Source: Hyperoplus lanceolatus
Taxonomy: Eukaryota; Chordata; Actinopteri; Uranoscopiformes; Ammodytidae
DNA: 64,000 nt
NCBI GenBank assembly: GCA_026929865.2
Contig: CM049403.1
Span: forward strand, 6,532,001-6,596,000
Direction: 5' to 3'
The translations under genes were made by a program, and so were the position numbers. The notes under the pieces are model-generated. The model ran no database searches, had not been told where the DNA came from, and worked only from the letters and a program-made list of their open reading frames with translations. Below are positions 41,958-56,358 of this stretch, piece by piece (positions within the stretch are counted from its first letter, which is position 1; each line of letters starts with the position of its first letter).

Positions 41958-43477
41958 TTAACCCTCTATGGCATGACTCTATTTTATTGGGAAAAAAATA
42001 TTTCACCCCACTTTGTGGGAGCTTGGGGGTCCCTGTTAGTTTAGCCATAGATGGATTATGGGCCCCTGGGCACAGACTCTTAAAGGGCCCCCCACTCCTC
42101 CCTATCCAGCCCGGTACACTGACTTTTCCACACAGATACAAACAATTAATGGCAAAAACATATTAAGGAAGTCAGTGTTTCCCACAGGATTTTGAGATAC
42201 TGTTGGAGGGACCCTGTACCTTGTCGGGGGTTCGGGGGCATGCCCCCCCTGAATTCTTTTTACATTTTTAAAGTAAAATGCATCAATCTGGTGCACTTTG
42301 AGAGGAAATTTTAGAGGCTATATTATTTTTCAGACTTTACTCTGCAACTGTAAAAACAGTACAGTAGATTGGTCTGCAGACCCATGTTCTATGATGGAGG
42401 GACCCATTTCAACAGATTCAGGGTGGATAGCTACTTTTTATGAACAATTTAGAATTCCCCACTCAGATTTGGGTTTGTTGCCTCAGAGCAACAATATGCT
42501 ACGAGGGTACAAAATCACCAAGGTTTGCTACAATACAAAACGCAAAATGAATGTGTGTGTGTGGGGCTGGGTGAGTCGGTGTGAGTGTGTGTGTGTTGTG
42601 TATATCTGTGTGTGAGAGTTGTGGGTGTGTTGGGTTGTGTGTGTCTGTTATTAGAGCGTGTGTGTGTCTGTGTCGTGTGAGAGTGTGTGTGTCTGTCTCG
42701 TGTGAGAATGGGTGTGTTTTGTGAGTGTGGGTGGTGTTGTGTGTGTCGTCTATATCTGTGTGTGTGAGAGTTGTGAGTGTGTTAGGTTGTGTGTGTGTGT
42801 GTGTGTGTGTGTGTTGTGAGGGAGTCATCCCTATTTTCCCACAGAAATTGGCGATTAGGTTCTGGCATCACAGCTGGGTGGTCAGGGTTAGGGTAAGGGG
42901 ACAGGGATAGGTTAGAATAGGAGTGACACACGCACACAAATACTATACTCTATTATGTAGTTAGATTACTTAGACATGTGGGACCATCAGGCTGTGGGAA
43001 CATAGTAAAGTAAAAAACATTGATTATCACAGAATTATGTATGAGAGCACATGACTTCACTTAGTGATATTGCTGAACAAAAGTTATCTAACTGCATATT
43101 GTTGCCCTCAGACAACGAACAGAAAACACACAGTTTTAGTAAATAAATAAAAATAAAATTAGTCTTTAAACAATCAAACATATGTCTTTACATACTCATG
43201 CCCATATTTTTTACTATAAAATAATTGCAATCTAAAGACATTTAGCAGTAATATTCATCATGCCAATTTGAGGCGCTGTGTCCCATGCAAGTTCGGTTCC
43301 TAGAAGACTGCTGCAACCCCAGATAAAATGCCACACCCACTTTTGCCCCTCATTTCATTGGACAGAGACATGTCAGGTGATATTATAAATATGTTTTTTT
43401 TTTCAATTAAAGGGCCTGTGTGATGCCTAAAATAGTGGTTTGTTGTCTGAGGGCAACGCCATGCCATAGAGGGTTAA
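41958..43477. mobile_element. piggyBac-like TIR element at TTAA, with nested repeats
   Basis: TTAA at 41958-41961 is followed by CCCTCTATGGCATG. The other end is CATGCCATAGAGGG followed by TTAA at 43474-43477, a perfect 14-bp inverted repeat at TTAA sites, as in piggyBac elements. No transposase is seen. Inside lie a hAT-like terminus (CAGTGTTTCCCACAGG at about 42174) and a long degenerate TG-rich stretch (about 42550-42822). The element is therefore a composite of at least two insertions or expansions. Confidence 0.6.
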
Positions 43478-43776
43478 CTATATCTTTGCCAACACCAAAC
43501 CGTCCATATTAAAAGAGACGTTACATTTTCCCGGTTCGTTACTTGAAATTCTTCAAATACTTACGACTTTATAGTTCCACTAAATCGCAGAGGCAAATAT
43601 TGTATACTTCAAATTCCACGGCAGATGTCCAACAGTTACAATTTCTCACCCTTACCGAGTCTAGTAAAAACAGATTATCCTCAAATTAGATTTTTTTTCC
43701 TCATACACTGATTGCACTGAAACAATTTTTTTGATTGTCACCACAAAAGCCAGGGGATCCGTAATTGAAATGAACT

Positions 43777-43782
43777 TTTATT
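43777..43782 (-). promoter_or_regulatory. Candidate farp2 poly(A) signal
   Basis: AATAAA on the minus strand about 1.37 kb beyond the farp2 stop codon. The interval 43783-45153 has no gene and would be the farp2 3' UTR. It includes CA microsatellites at 43987-44038 and about 44629-44646. Confidence 0.4.
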
Positions 43783-43985
43783 CGTTAGGTTTTCAATGGA
43801 ATAACATGAGGACTACATGAGCGCATTCAGGAGCGCGGCCCTGACAAAATGCTAGACAATAAATAGGAGTGACATTAGACTGCGTGTCAACTGTGCAACA
43901 GTCAGTCTCTCTCACACACACACAATGTCAGATGGTTTGGAGATGACCTCCATCGTCACCTTGTGTTACAGACCCAGTGGCTTCT

Positions 43986-44044
<59 letters not shown>

Positions 44045-45153
44045 ATTCCAGTCTTCATACAAAAAATTTAACATAATTCCATGGTAGCATGTAGCACACT
44101 AAATAAGTATGTCCACCACTGTCAGCTCCCATTTGTCTAAAACAATCTGACATCAGTGAGTACAATTACTTCAAAATTTGTTCTTCTGCTTGGTTTGTAG
44201 AGGAAAAATCAGCAACTTTTACACAGTAGACACACCGTATTATTGCCTTTAGTTATCCCTATGCAAAGAAAACAAGATACATTTGATTACATTAGATATT
44301 AAAGAGAAATTTAGCACCGAACTGGCCATAACGCTGCACAACTGATCAGGAGATTGATGCAGAACAGCTCCCTTTTTAACAGTTGAAACATCCTTCTGTC
44401 AACTAGCAAATACAGCCTTCCATAGTGTTTTAGAAACAAATACTGATTACACTAATGGTTAATGCTGGTTTATGCTTTCCTACCCCCTCCTCCCCCCCCA
44501 AAAAAGAGCAAACTCGCATGTGTCACATGTATTTCTCATAACTTCCCACGCATCTCCAACATTTTATGAGTTCAACCTCGTAAACTCCTTTCAACGTTCC
44601 ATGAACCCTCTCGCTCGCCTGTGTCTCACACACACACACACACACACGTCTCCTTTAAACCACACAACATACCTCTCTGTACCGACATTATCTCACGTAC
44701 CGTGCATCACCTGTGTCCCAGTCAGAGCACAGTGCTGTACCCAAAAGAAAACTTCAGTCGTCATGTGCTAAAGAGAAAAGTCCTTCACAAAGTCTGAATT
44801 TAATCCTCTTGTGTTGGAGTTGGTCCCATATAACAGTATTTTCTATATTAAGCAGCCCGAATGAGCGCTACACATGCAAGAAAAATAAAATAAAATCAAA
44901 ATGTACACGTCTCCCTTTCATTTGATCCTGTATAAAGAAGGAACAAATGTTATCATTTACACCATTAATCAACAAAACAAGCACGGGCCAATAAAATGAA
45001 ATCCTTTCAGCTGAGAAATGTTAATACTCAAACTGGCAGCATGTGTCAGTTGTTATTGTCCATATCTTCCCTTCACTTGAACATGACACAGTAAGACTGG
45101 ATAGTCTTTTAGAATGTCCCAGAGGCCCAGCCTCCACATCCAACATGTAGGAT

Positions 45154-48100
45154 TCAGTTTCCGTTTATCTCCATGTGACCTCCTTTAGGTATGAGCAGGC
45201 TCATCCGGCCCGTGGTGCTGGCTGCACTCTTGATCACCTCCATCCATCTGTAAAGACAGGACAGCAGGCGCAACTTTAGAGTAAGACACTGCAGGCAAAA
45301 ACATTGCTTTTTCAAACACTGGTCAGCCCTTGAGACTTGTGGCTATTTTTCTGCCATAACATGTCTTCCTTTATACTAGTTACTACTTTGAAGTGTTTAT
45401 TTGACTAAACCTGTGTGTTTGCATCTGTATAGTTCTCCTATACAACCATCTTTAACGGACAGTTTTTACAGAAGGATTTTGTTCACATGCTGAAAATGCA
45501 TTTTTAAAGACCTGTACATTAGTATTTTTTCATTTATAAAATGACAAAAGGCTGTACAGAAAACTCCGGCTTTATTCAACATCTAGATTTTGGGTTTTAA
45601 AGTGATGCAAATGTACCTATAACTAGTTAGATAATGCCAAATTTGCCCATTTATTCAAACATTTCTGAAAAAATTAGAATACAAAAAATAAGTGTTTTAA
45701 TGTCAGTAATCAACTGGCAAAGTTTCATGAGGATATCTATGAGTTAAAAAATGTTACCCTATTCTCCCACGATGTGTTCTTTTTTTGTGGGAATTACAAA
45801 AACAAGGTCATATACCTTTCGAAGGTGTACTCGCTTTCTGCCCGGAAGAAGTAAACGTGGGACTTGAACTGCAGCTTGAAGACGTACTCCTTGTGGATAG
45901 CGTCAGACTCCTCGGGCGTGCTGACTGTGTAGCCCAGCAGAGGCAGGCTGGCCAGGGGGAAGTCATCCTGAGAGCAGAGATGGAAAAAGGCTTTGTGAAT
46001 TAACACACACATCTCCTCAATGACACGTTGGAAATGTCGTAAATGGAACTCCTAAATGGCAGGATGCGTGTGCTGACCTGGTGAGTCTTGTAGAAGAACA
46101 AGCAGAAGTTGGTGAAAACGACCCAGAGCTTCTGCCAGCCGTTACTGTTCTTGAACTTCCTCAGGAGGTAACCAGAGAGCTGGTTCTACACACAGGGGAA
46201 ACAGACAGGTTAGACATTGATGGTTAAATGATTGAGAATGATACATTGAAAATAACAATGACTAGTGTGTGAGTGCTTTGTGGTGACTTATTGCACTGAT
46301 TGCTGATTTGACTATGAGCCGCAACCTGTTTTGATAAGAGATGCACTGAATGCTATGTTGGTACAATGTCTGCTGGAATGTTAGAGACTGTTCAGTGTTC
46401 AATATTTTATCTGGTAAAAAAAAAACACATTTAGGCCATTTAATTTATGCAACTGTTTCAGCGGAGAGTTTTAATGGGTGGTGCATCGCTAGTTTTGATT
46501 TGTATATCTGCTGAGATATGGAGGATACAATAAGTCAGCGAGGATAAGGTACAACACCTGGACCCGTTTCTAGTCATCTCCAATGGCCTGAGGCTCTAGT
46601 ACCTGGTTCATGCGCAGGTAATCAGTGAGAGAGAGGTTCTGGTTGCGGTACCAGCAAACGTGTGTGATGGTGTTTGGTCTTTGGCCTTGACCGAGGAGAA
46701 AGCGAGGAGGAAGCTCTGGAGAGACAGCCGGAGAGCAGAAGACTGAGAGGGACCAAGAGACACACACAGAGAAGAAGAAAGGGTGCAGAGGAAGTGTTAG
46801 CATGTTAAGAGCATGGACGAAAAGGGAAAGAAATAGTGAGCAGGCAGGAAGTCCTCCAGGTCTGTGAAGTAAGAATGTTAGTGCCGGAGGAGAAATGAAC
46901 CAAACCTTTTCCCGTTTGCACAATATGCCTCGTTTCCACTGAGCAGCACAGTTTGGTTTTGCATGGCACGGTTAGGTACTGAACGGTAACCCCAGATCTG
47001 GCTTGCGTTTCCACTGCAGACAGAACCCTTCCTTGGTAGGCGGGGTTTATGCTGGACGGTGACAGCTGCTGCCAGAGTATATACAGTCTATGGGCCACTG
47101 CCTCTGAATGGCCAGCTTTAGTGTCACCGTGACATGGTAGCTGCGGGACACAGTGTAGCCCGCTGATTAATTAAAAGAAAAACGCCACACAAACAGAGCT
47201 GCACGCCGATATTTTTCTTTAAACACAAGCTCTTTACTCTTGCCAAGGTAAATACACACGGCGGTTTATCTCTCGTGCGGAAATTATGATTATTTTAACC
47301 AATCAACGGACTACAGTGTGTAGCTCCACCCTTGGAACCCTTTGGTATGGCTTGGTAACCCAACATAAGGGTGCCAAAAATATATACGGCACGGTTAGCT
47401 TATTTTGGTACCCTTCCCAACTTTTCACAGTGGAATGTGTGCTGTATCAAACCAAACCGAACTGCACAGCTCTGTTGAAACAAGGCTTTATTAATATCCT
47501 ATCAACTGTATCAGATATCAAGAACAAAGTATCCTCAAGGACACACATCAGTCAAGCAGTAGAGACAGTGGAAACACCAGGGGAAACAGAGGGACATTAA
47601 AGGAAAAGGGTTAGAAAGAGAGGGTGAAACACCCAGATGGAGCCCACAGCTGGTTTCTCTTAAATCCACCAATGCAGAGGTAATGAAGGCCATGTGCACG
47701 CGAGTAAAGACCCGTCATGGTGTGTGCGTGTCTTTCTCAGCGTGTGTGTGGACGTGTAGTAAGTGGCTGTGTGTGCGTGTAGTTTAACAGTGGGCAGAGG
47801 AGGGGTACCTCCACAGCCAGGCTGTGATCAGACATAGACACGCTGGTGTTGCGGTGCCAGCACACATGCATGGTGGTGTTGGCGCGGTGGTGTGTCTGCT
47901 TGTCCAGTGATGTGCGGGACGAGTTCATGTCGTCCTCTGACTCCTGCTCCAGAGAAACCTCGTCAGACGATCCTGAGAGGAGTGGGGGGAGGGGAGAGGG
48001 GGGCAGGAGGTTGTTTGGAGGAAATGGATTAACTGGACATAGGAACATGTGCCATTTATCCCAAGTAAATAACACTGGTTTCTTTTTTAAAATCAGCTTT

Positions 48101-51100
48101 GGAGAGCACACCTCCCCTCTCACTACATACTGCAGCTACTGTATATAGAGTCACGTAATACTGAGGTCAACAGGAGCTCTTACGGTTGGAGTGATCGCCG
48201 AGGCCAGCGTCCAGGAAGATGCCTGGTTTCTCTTGGGACTTTTTGGACATGTTGATAGCGAGGTTGAGATCCTCAATCCACTTCCCCATCTCCATCTTAG
48301 AGCTGAGAACACAAACAGCACAGGACAACGTTGTACTTAATCACACATGCTGACAAGTTGTGTACATTTACAGAATAGATAGGGTAGGTAGAATAAGAGA
48401 TAACATAGTTAAAGTAATAACTGATTCTCTGTATACTACCCAGGGCAGTTTCACACTTGAAAGTCAGTTTCTAATCCACTTCTTTGGTTCACTCCAGATG
48501 TGAGAATGATACATCGTTTACATTTTCAACAGATAGCGTTTTTCACACCTATCGTTTCCTCTGGTCCGAATCAGTTGATGATTTGGTCAGATGTGTCTGG
48601 GGCAGCAACAATATAGTTCCCGAACTTCCTCATCCCGTAATGCATAGCGCAACTGGCTACGGGAGCTTGGAAATACTCACTGCTTCCCGAGTTCTTGATC
48701 ATGTACGATCACATTCTCACTATAAACAGGCCACACAAGTTGGATTGGAAGTGTACCGAGACCCCCTCTTCAACAAGGTTTCAGTACACTTGTTTGGTCC
48801 TCTTTTGGTTTACACCCGAATGCGATTGCTGTGCAAATTAACTGCAACAAACGCTACACGAATCAGACTTCGTTTCAAATCAAAACAAACACGGCAGGTG
48901 TGAAACCACCCTTGGAGTCACACTACTCCAACAGTTGAGGTCCAATAAAGAACTTTTCCTCTCACCTGGCAGCCACTACGATGGTCCTCTGAGCAGAGTA
49001 GATGGTGAAGCAGTGAGGCACTGACCATTCATTTTCACTTTCCTCAACCTGCCAACAAACAATAAGACAGGAACACAGGACACATCAGCATCAAATGTCA
49101 ACACATTTATTATCAACAATGAAGTATTGGAGCTTAGGAATGACGGGAGAGAGTCTGACTGAGGTCACAGGCAGACCTGCTGACATACTGGAGCATCTAT
49201 GTGCGTCTGTGAGGAAGTAAAGCACCATGACTGTCACCTCCTGGACACTGAGCCTGCTATCAGTAGAGCAAGTTTAAGACCCAAACACACCTACCACATC
49301 AACGTGTCCTGCTGCCGTTTTATTACTTCAGATGTCAGTCGTATATGTATCAGATGATATACTGTACATTAAAACCACAAGTAGCTGCGAGGAGTGACGT
49401 GATTCTGCATCATGAGAGATCTGCTAGGTGTGCTTTATTCAGGCCATTGGGTTTACACGTTGCATGGGGAAAATAAAAGGGGTAAGGTTTGGGCATTCGG
49501 AGCTGGCACAGCCCAGAGGGACTTACCGGAGCATCCAGCACTATGATCTGCAGCCAGGGAAACAGAGACATGCAGAGTTAGGAGAGCAGGGCCCCTCCCT
49601 TTCTTAACACACAGCCACACGGACCAACATCATACTGAATATTGAAATAGTCCAAACCACACCGTCTCACCCGCCGCAGGTAGGACCTACAGGGGGCTGT
49701 TAGCGGGATCTTTACAGAGGTTAACGAAGGGGGCAAAAGTTAAAAAAGAGATGAACTACAGCGTGTGTATACTCACTATCATGCCATGTAGGGGCAGCTG
49801 GCCGTGCACTTTGAACTGATTGGTGGCTGTGACACCTTTGCTTGTGTAGAGGAGCATGTCCGAGAACTGAGGAGACAACAAAACATTTATTGAAGTTATT
49901 TATAGGTCCCTCATAAGAACACGTATCTAATTTAGGCTTTAAAAAAAAAAAAAAAGGTGGAGTCAGCGATTCTAAAGTTTCTTGTCAAAATAACTTTGCC
50001 AAAAATGAGTGAATATCTCCTCATGATCTGCTACCTGTCCATACTGTATGTGCGTTAAAAACAAAAGTGATAATACACAGCGTAGGCTCTGTAAACAAAG
50101 TGGGCCAACAGTAGCTAGCAACATTTTGACACCAAATGTTCTCCAGAATCTCTGAATCCACCTTTAAATTACATTCTCAGTAGCAGGAGTAAATTTTTAC
50201 TCACCAGGAAAAACATTCTCTGCTGCAGTCCTTTCTTGGTAAGCTTGTAGAGACATCCCTCTCTTATGAACTCCTAAGAAACACAGTAAAAGGTTGTCAG
50301 ATGCTGCGTGTTGCTCCCCAGCGCCTCCTGTCCTCTGCTCCGTGTCACTGCACTCACCCTGCCTGGCCCCGTCAGGTTGTCTATGCCGATCAGGTCTCTC
50401 TGCAGCTCCGTCAGCTTCTGGAAGTTCTCCAGCCGGATCAGACTGCACTGGAGCTGAGTGGCTATGTCAGCCACCTCCTTCAGAGCCTCTGTACGGACAC
50501 AACAAAGGATGTGAAGCCAAAAAGAAAAAAACTTCTATCAGTATATTATAACCGTCTCAACAGAGCTACAGTTAAGAGTTTTCTGAAACACACTCTATCC
50601 ATTTGGGAGAGAAAAACATACCAAGACCAGGCAACATAATATCCATCTGATGATGGCCCAACTTTAACAACTTCTGTGACGTGTTCTGTGATATTCCTGC
50701 TCCTTTTCAGGCATATCAATTCAATATGTTATTTGTTTATTTTTGTTTATGCTTTTCATTTTGTTTTGTAAATTTTGATATGTCTGAAATAAATTGAATC
50801 AATCAATCAAATATTAACCAATCAGAGCACAGGAAACAATATAGGGTATGGTGTTTTATTTCATTCCAGTAACTTTTACTATAAAGCACTTCTAGGAGAA
50901 TTTTGCGTAAGAAAATTGACCTCATCAGTTATCATTGCTCATAAAGTAGAGGTTTGTGTGTGATGTACACAAGTGCCTTTCCTCGATACATCTTTATCAA
51001 GTACCACTCTGCAAATACAGAGGCTAGTTTTTCCCACTTAAAACTGAGCTACCGTCAATGAAAGGCTTGTATAGGAGTATGTGGAGCACTGACCCTTGCA

Positions 51101-54100
51101 GTCGTCGTGGTCGCGGTGGCTGGGGGAGTAATGCTTGCACAGTCTCTCCAGGATGAGCTTGTAGTGCATGAGGCGCTGGATGGGCTTGAGCAGGAACGTG
51201 TTGAGGGGCAGGTAGCACACCTTCTGCAGCTCAAACTCCTTGTATACCGTCTCCAGCTTCTTCAGCCTCTTGCTGGCCTTCTCCAGCTCCGTCAACACCT
51301 CGTCGTGTTTCTGGAGGTAGCTGGTGAATTCCTAAGGGGAAGAAGAAAAAATATACTGCATGAAAATATATTCTGCTCGTCGGTCATACATGTAAAAGGA
51401 AGAGTGATTTAAACCCCCTGTAGACCCAAGTCCACAAAAACCCTTCTGATTATGAAATTTGGGGAGGTTAGTTGCATGATAGTAAAGTTTAGTTTTAATT
51501 GAACCAATCACAGCAGTTCTCGAACGTTCTATGAAAACAATGACTGTTGCCATAGAGGGGGTTCGATACGGCCACGCCCATACAGTCCTGTCAAAACGGT
51601 CTCTTGACAGTAAAAAAGTTTTTTTTTTAAATATTTATGAACATTAATTTTAACTATTCTAGACCAGGTTTCCAGAGGCTTTAAGGGAGCTGGCAAAACA
51701 TTCTCACCTTAAGGGCACACATGTTCTTCAGCATCACATCACCGATCCTCTGGTAGTCTCCTTTGACGTGAGCGTTAGAGCGCCCCTCCCTGAGGAAACA
51801 CACACATTTTAAGATGTTGCCTTCATTACCATCTCAGAGTCTTCCACAAGTCTTATCACACAGAGGAACAGTGAAGCAGCACTAACCAGAGAGCCAGCCT
51901 CTGGTCCAGCTCTTTGAGGAAGCCTCGGTGGAACTCGTAGATGGGGTCGATGTTGGAGAAGAGCAGGGTCATCAGGCCTTCGGGCATGGCGTTTTCTTTG
52001 ATGACGGCGCTGCGAAACCACTGGGTGAAAGAAAGGAACAACTATTAGAGACTATTTTAACATATCCTCTTTATGAATAGACTTCTATGTCTACACTGTC
52101 AAAGGGGAAAATGATAAGTCAGGTTTTTGAGTTTGGAATCCAGCGTATCGCACCTTTCTTCACCAGAGGGCTGTAGAAAATAAAAACTCACCACAGTGAT
52201 GACCTCGAGGTCTTTCAGGTACGTTCGCTCTGTGGTCAGAATCTCTTTGGCAATGAAGTAGGCCTTGTCGGTGGGATATCGCTGATAGAGAGAGAAGAGG
52301 GACGTGCGTTTCAAAACTGAGAGAAAGACATCTTTCCAAACCATGGGAAAATTCAAAATTCAACAATACACAATTTCAAAAGTAAACATACTTTCCCTAA
52401 ATCATACGAACAAAAAGATTGAACACGCCAGGCCATTATAAATAAAAGGAAGATGAAGTCTGTGGGTTCTGTGATTTCTAATGGTGTACCTTCCTCCTGC
52501 CCTCATCATCCTCCTCTAGCTTGGCATTGCTGCCCACCTCACACAGGCTGGGGCTTTGCAGGGGCGACGGGGCCGGTCCCGGCCCTGGCAGGCTCAGGGT
52601 GGACATCTGGAAGGAGGGGGACAGGCAGAGCGGACCTTTGGAGTTACAGGGCGAGAGCTGAGGACTGTCCATGACCGAGTCTGAGGAAGAGGGAAAAAAA
52701 ATAAAATTTAAAAATGGCATAAAACAAGTCTAGTCAAAGAAAAAACTATAAATAACATTGTTGTAGTTAAAGGTCACATATATGTTGCTCATTTTCAAGT
52801 TCCAAATTGTAATTTATTTATTTATTTTTTAAATGGTATAAAACAAAACCCTTTATATTTCTCAGTGGCTAAATCCCCTATTTTGAGCCTCTGGATGAAA
52901 CGCTCTGTCTGTAAGCCCTGCCTTCCAAAAATCCCAGTCTGCTTCAATAGGACCAGAATCTTAGCCCATATCAGATAGAACGATTTGATTGGCAACTCCG
53001 AATTCCAGAACAACAGGCCGAGCAAATTTTAATTTGTCATGTTAGTGATAAAAGGTTAAAGGACTCAAACAGGACATACACTCCTCCGAAACAGGTGGAG
53101 TTTAAGTCAACAATCAAGCTCTCGACAACAAGTGGAACTGCACACTAAAGCACATTTGCAACTCTGCTATAACGTGTTGCATACAGTCAAACTCATAGCA
53201 GTTAGCTTCAACTTAACCTAACCTGTTTATCCACAATTATCTCATTTCCTCAGAGGAAAAAAAACCTGACCGCCGCCTTAGTGCTGCACATTCTAACAAA
53301 AACAAGGGGAACGGTTGATCACACACATAGGCCGCAAATGAAAGGGGAGACGGCAGAGTAGACCCAAGAAAAGAAATGGTTCCCACATTCCCTCTCTCTC
53401 TGCCCCCCTCCCCGCAATTGTTTTCAGAGGACAAATGATTAATTGCCAACATATACAAGCCCCAGTTCCATTTCGGAGAACTGGCTGCTTCTTGCTTTTT
53501 TTGTTTTGATCTTTTTAACTGCATGGCAAAACGAGGAGACAACACATGCAGATGAAACACTGCTAGGCCATCCTCTTTCTGTGAGTCACAGGTCACCACA
53601 GCTGTTCTTCCACTTCTAATAGTGGGAAGAAGAAGAAGAAAAAAAAAAGGAGTGGGGGAAGACAGAGAAAAAAAGGAAAAGAAAGTCACTATTCGACCCG
53701 GAAATAATTGCTCAGGCAAAGACTTATTAGGAATGTGGCGTGCCTAGAGGGAAAATAGTTGTTTATGGTTTATCTCTAAAGAAGGGCCACACAGGGAATG
53801 AAAGAAACGAGAAGGAAAGAGAGTGGACGACAGGCTCTGAAAGAAAGAGGTTTTTTTATGCTGTGGAATGGCTTGGCACAAAGCCTGTCCAAACAGGGAG
53901 AGCACACACACACACACACACTCAGCTTGAATTAGGGTTAAGGAATCTTGTTTACAAGTCCGACCCAACCCCCCAAAAGCATACCAGTTTAATGCCTCAA
54001 TAATAAAAGTGTGTGTGTGTGTGTGCTTACTGGTTGCATGTGCTTCTTTTTCTAATGGCGTTACACTGAAGAGCACTCCATACTAATAGGATGATTCACT

Positions 54101-56286
54101 TCTCTGGAAGGACGAGATCCGGCCATTCAGAAAATAAAACGACTGGCTAGAGTGAAGAGGAGGAGTCAACATAGAGACTGTTTGGAGTAATGTCACTCAA
54201 GATTTATGAAGAATTGAATTCAGTGGAGAAATGGATCAACTGGTTGGTCCTATATTACCATTGAGTTTTCAAATGATTCAGAAAATTTTTAAACAGCACA
54301 TATGTACACAATATCTAAAAAGGATAGCCACTTAAACTTCCAGGGATTATTTCCTCTCTCGCATATCTTCAACATTGCTATGAGATTTTTCTCTGAAGAC
54401 AGAGGGCGGGTTAACTTGATTCATTAAACAACACTGCTGCTAGTTTTCCATTAAAGCGCTTGAAAGAATTCCATCACCATGGCTTTCACTCTCGCATCTC
54501 CCAAAGAATTTTAAGTCTGACATTCATGGTACCCAAAAGTGATTACTTTATTCTTGAGAGTAAAACATACAAAACATTACGTACAGGTGGTTTATAATGA
54601 GTCAATATACATGTTCAGGATTAAGTGAGGATTACTTGATGCCTAAGTGCAGTTAGCTTAGCTGGTTAGAATTGTCAGCCAGTCGTTAGTTTGATCTTTC
54701 GTCGAGGTGTGGGAAGAAATCCCATGGCAGGAAGACAATATAAGCAGACAAAAAAAATGTATGAAAGCAGAGCCATCAGTCATCAACAAACCCTTGATCA
54801 GAGCAAGCAACTCTCCAAGGTCTGCTGGGTAAACGATTGCATCTAAAAAAAAAAAAAAAAAATAATAATAAAATGTTTCACGCTCTTCAAGGTGACACAG
54901 AATACAGCTGGTCCCAATTGTGAATGTAGAGAGATTGCCAAAATACTTCTGAAAATATGCACCTCAGTTTCATTGAGAGCGTTATCAAATATATGGATAT
55001 TTACCATCCTTCAAAATGGCAATGAGAAGAGGTGAGTATTTAACAACTGTCTCGCACTGATTAAGGGGACTACTCGTTATTTAGACAGCTCCTTTTCCAC
55101 ACAGATGTTCACCGGAAACATCCCAACGTAACTAATTAGTAAACATGACCGTACACTTGAGGTCCGCATTAAAGCATGTTGCTTGAAATGAGTTAAAGTA
55201 AGTGCTTTTCTGGAGGTGCAAGGCAAGAAAGAGACTCCGTATTATGTACAGAAAGCGTAACGCCACCTCAAGTCTGCTTTCAGGGAGATCAAAGTGAGTA
55301 AAAGAAAGAAGAAGGAAATCAAAAATCTCAATTGGCAAATCAAGACTTAGTTTGATCGACACACACTTAGCGTTTTGTGTTCTATGGCACAAGAACATTT
55401 GTTTAAAGAAACACTTAACAAGACCAAACACCACAGACATGACTGAGGCCTGGAGATAAAAGAGAGAGTGAGAAAAAAAGCTTTGTGCACGTTGTCCGAC
55501 CACATGACAGCATTCTACCGTTCCTATACCAATACTTAAAAAAACATTAAAAATAATCCAGCTAATATTAATGAGCAATTCATAGCTAATGTGCAAAAGA
55601 GCCCCCCCCCCACTCCCATTCCCTTCCAATAAACAGAATCTTGTTAGAACCCTGAAGTAAGAAAACCCCAGGACACGCTTAAAAGGCCACAAGCCAGAAA
55701 AGAGTCAAAGCAACATTAAGCTCTTGTCATGTACTGATGGTTCAATAAAGCCTTTGCCTACGATATACTGAGGAGTTTCTGAAGGTTACAAAACATTGGT
55801 GGTTTCTCAGACAAGTGCTGCTCCCAGATGCTCAGTGTTGTGAGTTGTTATAATTAGTAAGTACTGCTGTATTAAATACTATCATCAAGCTTCACTTACT
55901 GCTGCAGAAGCTACAGAAGCACAGAGCCTTACATACATGTAAGGTGATACATTCATTGAATTGAAAGTGGTGTTAACAGTGTACTTAATGGCTCATCGGT
56001 CTACACTGCTTACATTCTTAGTGAAATAATAACAGTTTTATCCTTCAGACACTCAGAACATATTACATGCTGTGGACTGCTCTTAGAGACGTGCAGAATG
56101 CTGAGGATTACTTCAGCCAGCAGATGTCAGTGAAGCACACAAGTGGCTCCTCAGCCTGAAACAATCACTGAACCTGGACGTATTTCATTTTTAGTTTTAC
56201 CCTGAGTTAGGGGACGTAAGATTAGAATTTTAATGTACCACCTAAGAAATGAGAATTAAAAGCCAGATGATGGTTATATGATGATG

Positions 56287-56358
<72 letters not shown>

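Noticed and set aside
42499-42828. Thr/His-rich 109-codon frame
   Set aside because: Translation of the degenerate TG-rich array inside the piggyBac-like element.
48484-48903. 139-codon open frame
   Set aside because: Entirely inside a short TIR element; no transposase motifs.
53237-53719. 160-codon open frame on the minus strand
   Set aside because: Intronic, low-complexity F/L/S-rich start, no known domain and no splice context.
55132-55692. 186-codon open frame on the minus strand in the large farp2 intron
   Set aside because: Hydrophobic, low-similarity sequence with no recognised domain. It lies in AT-rich intron or possible 3' UTR of the short farp2 form. Chance is likely in 64 kb and six frames.
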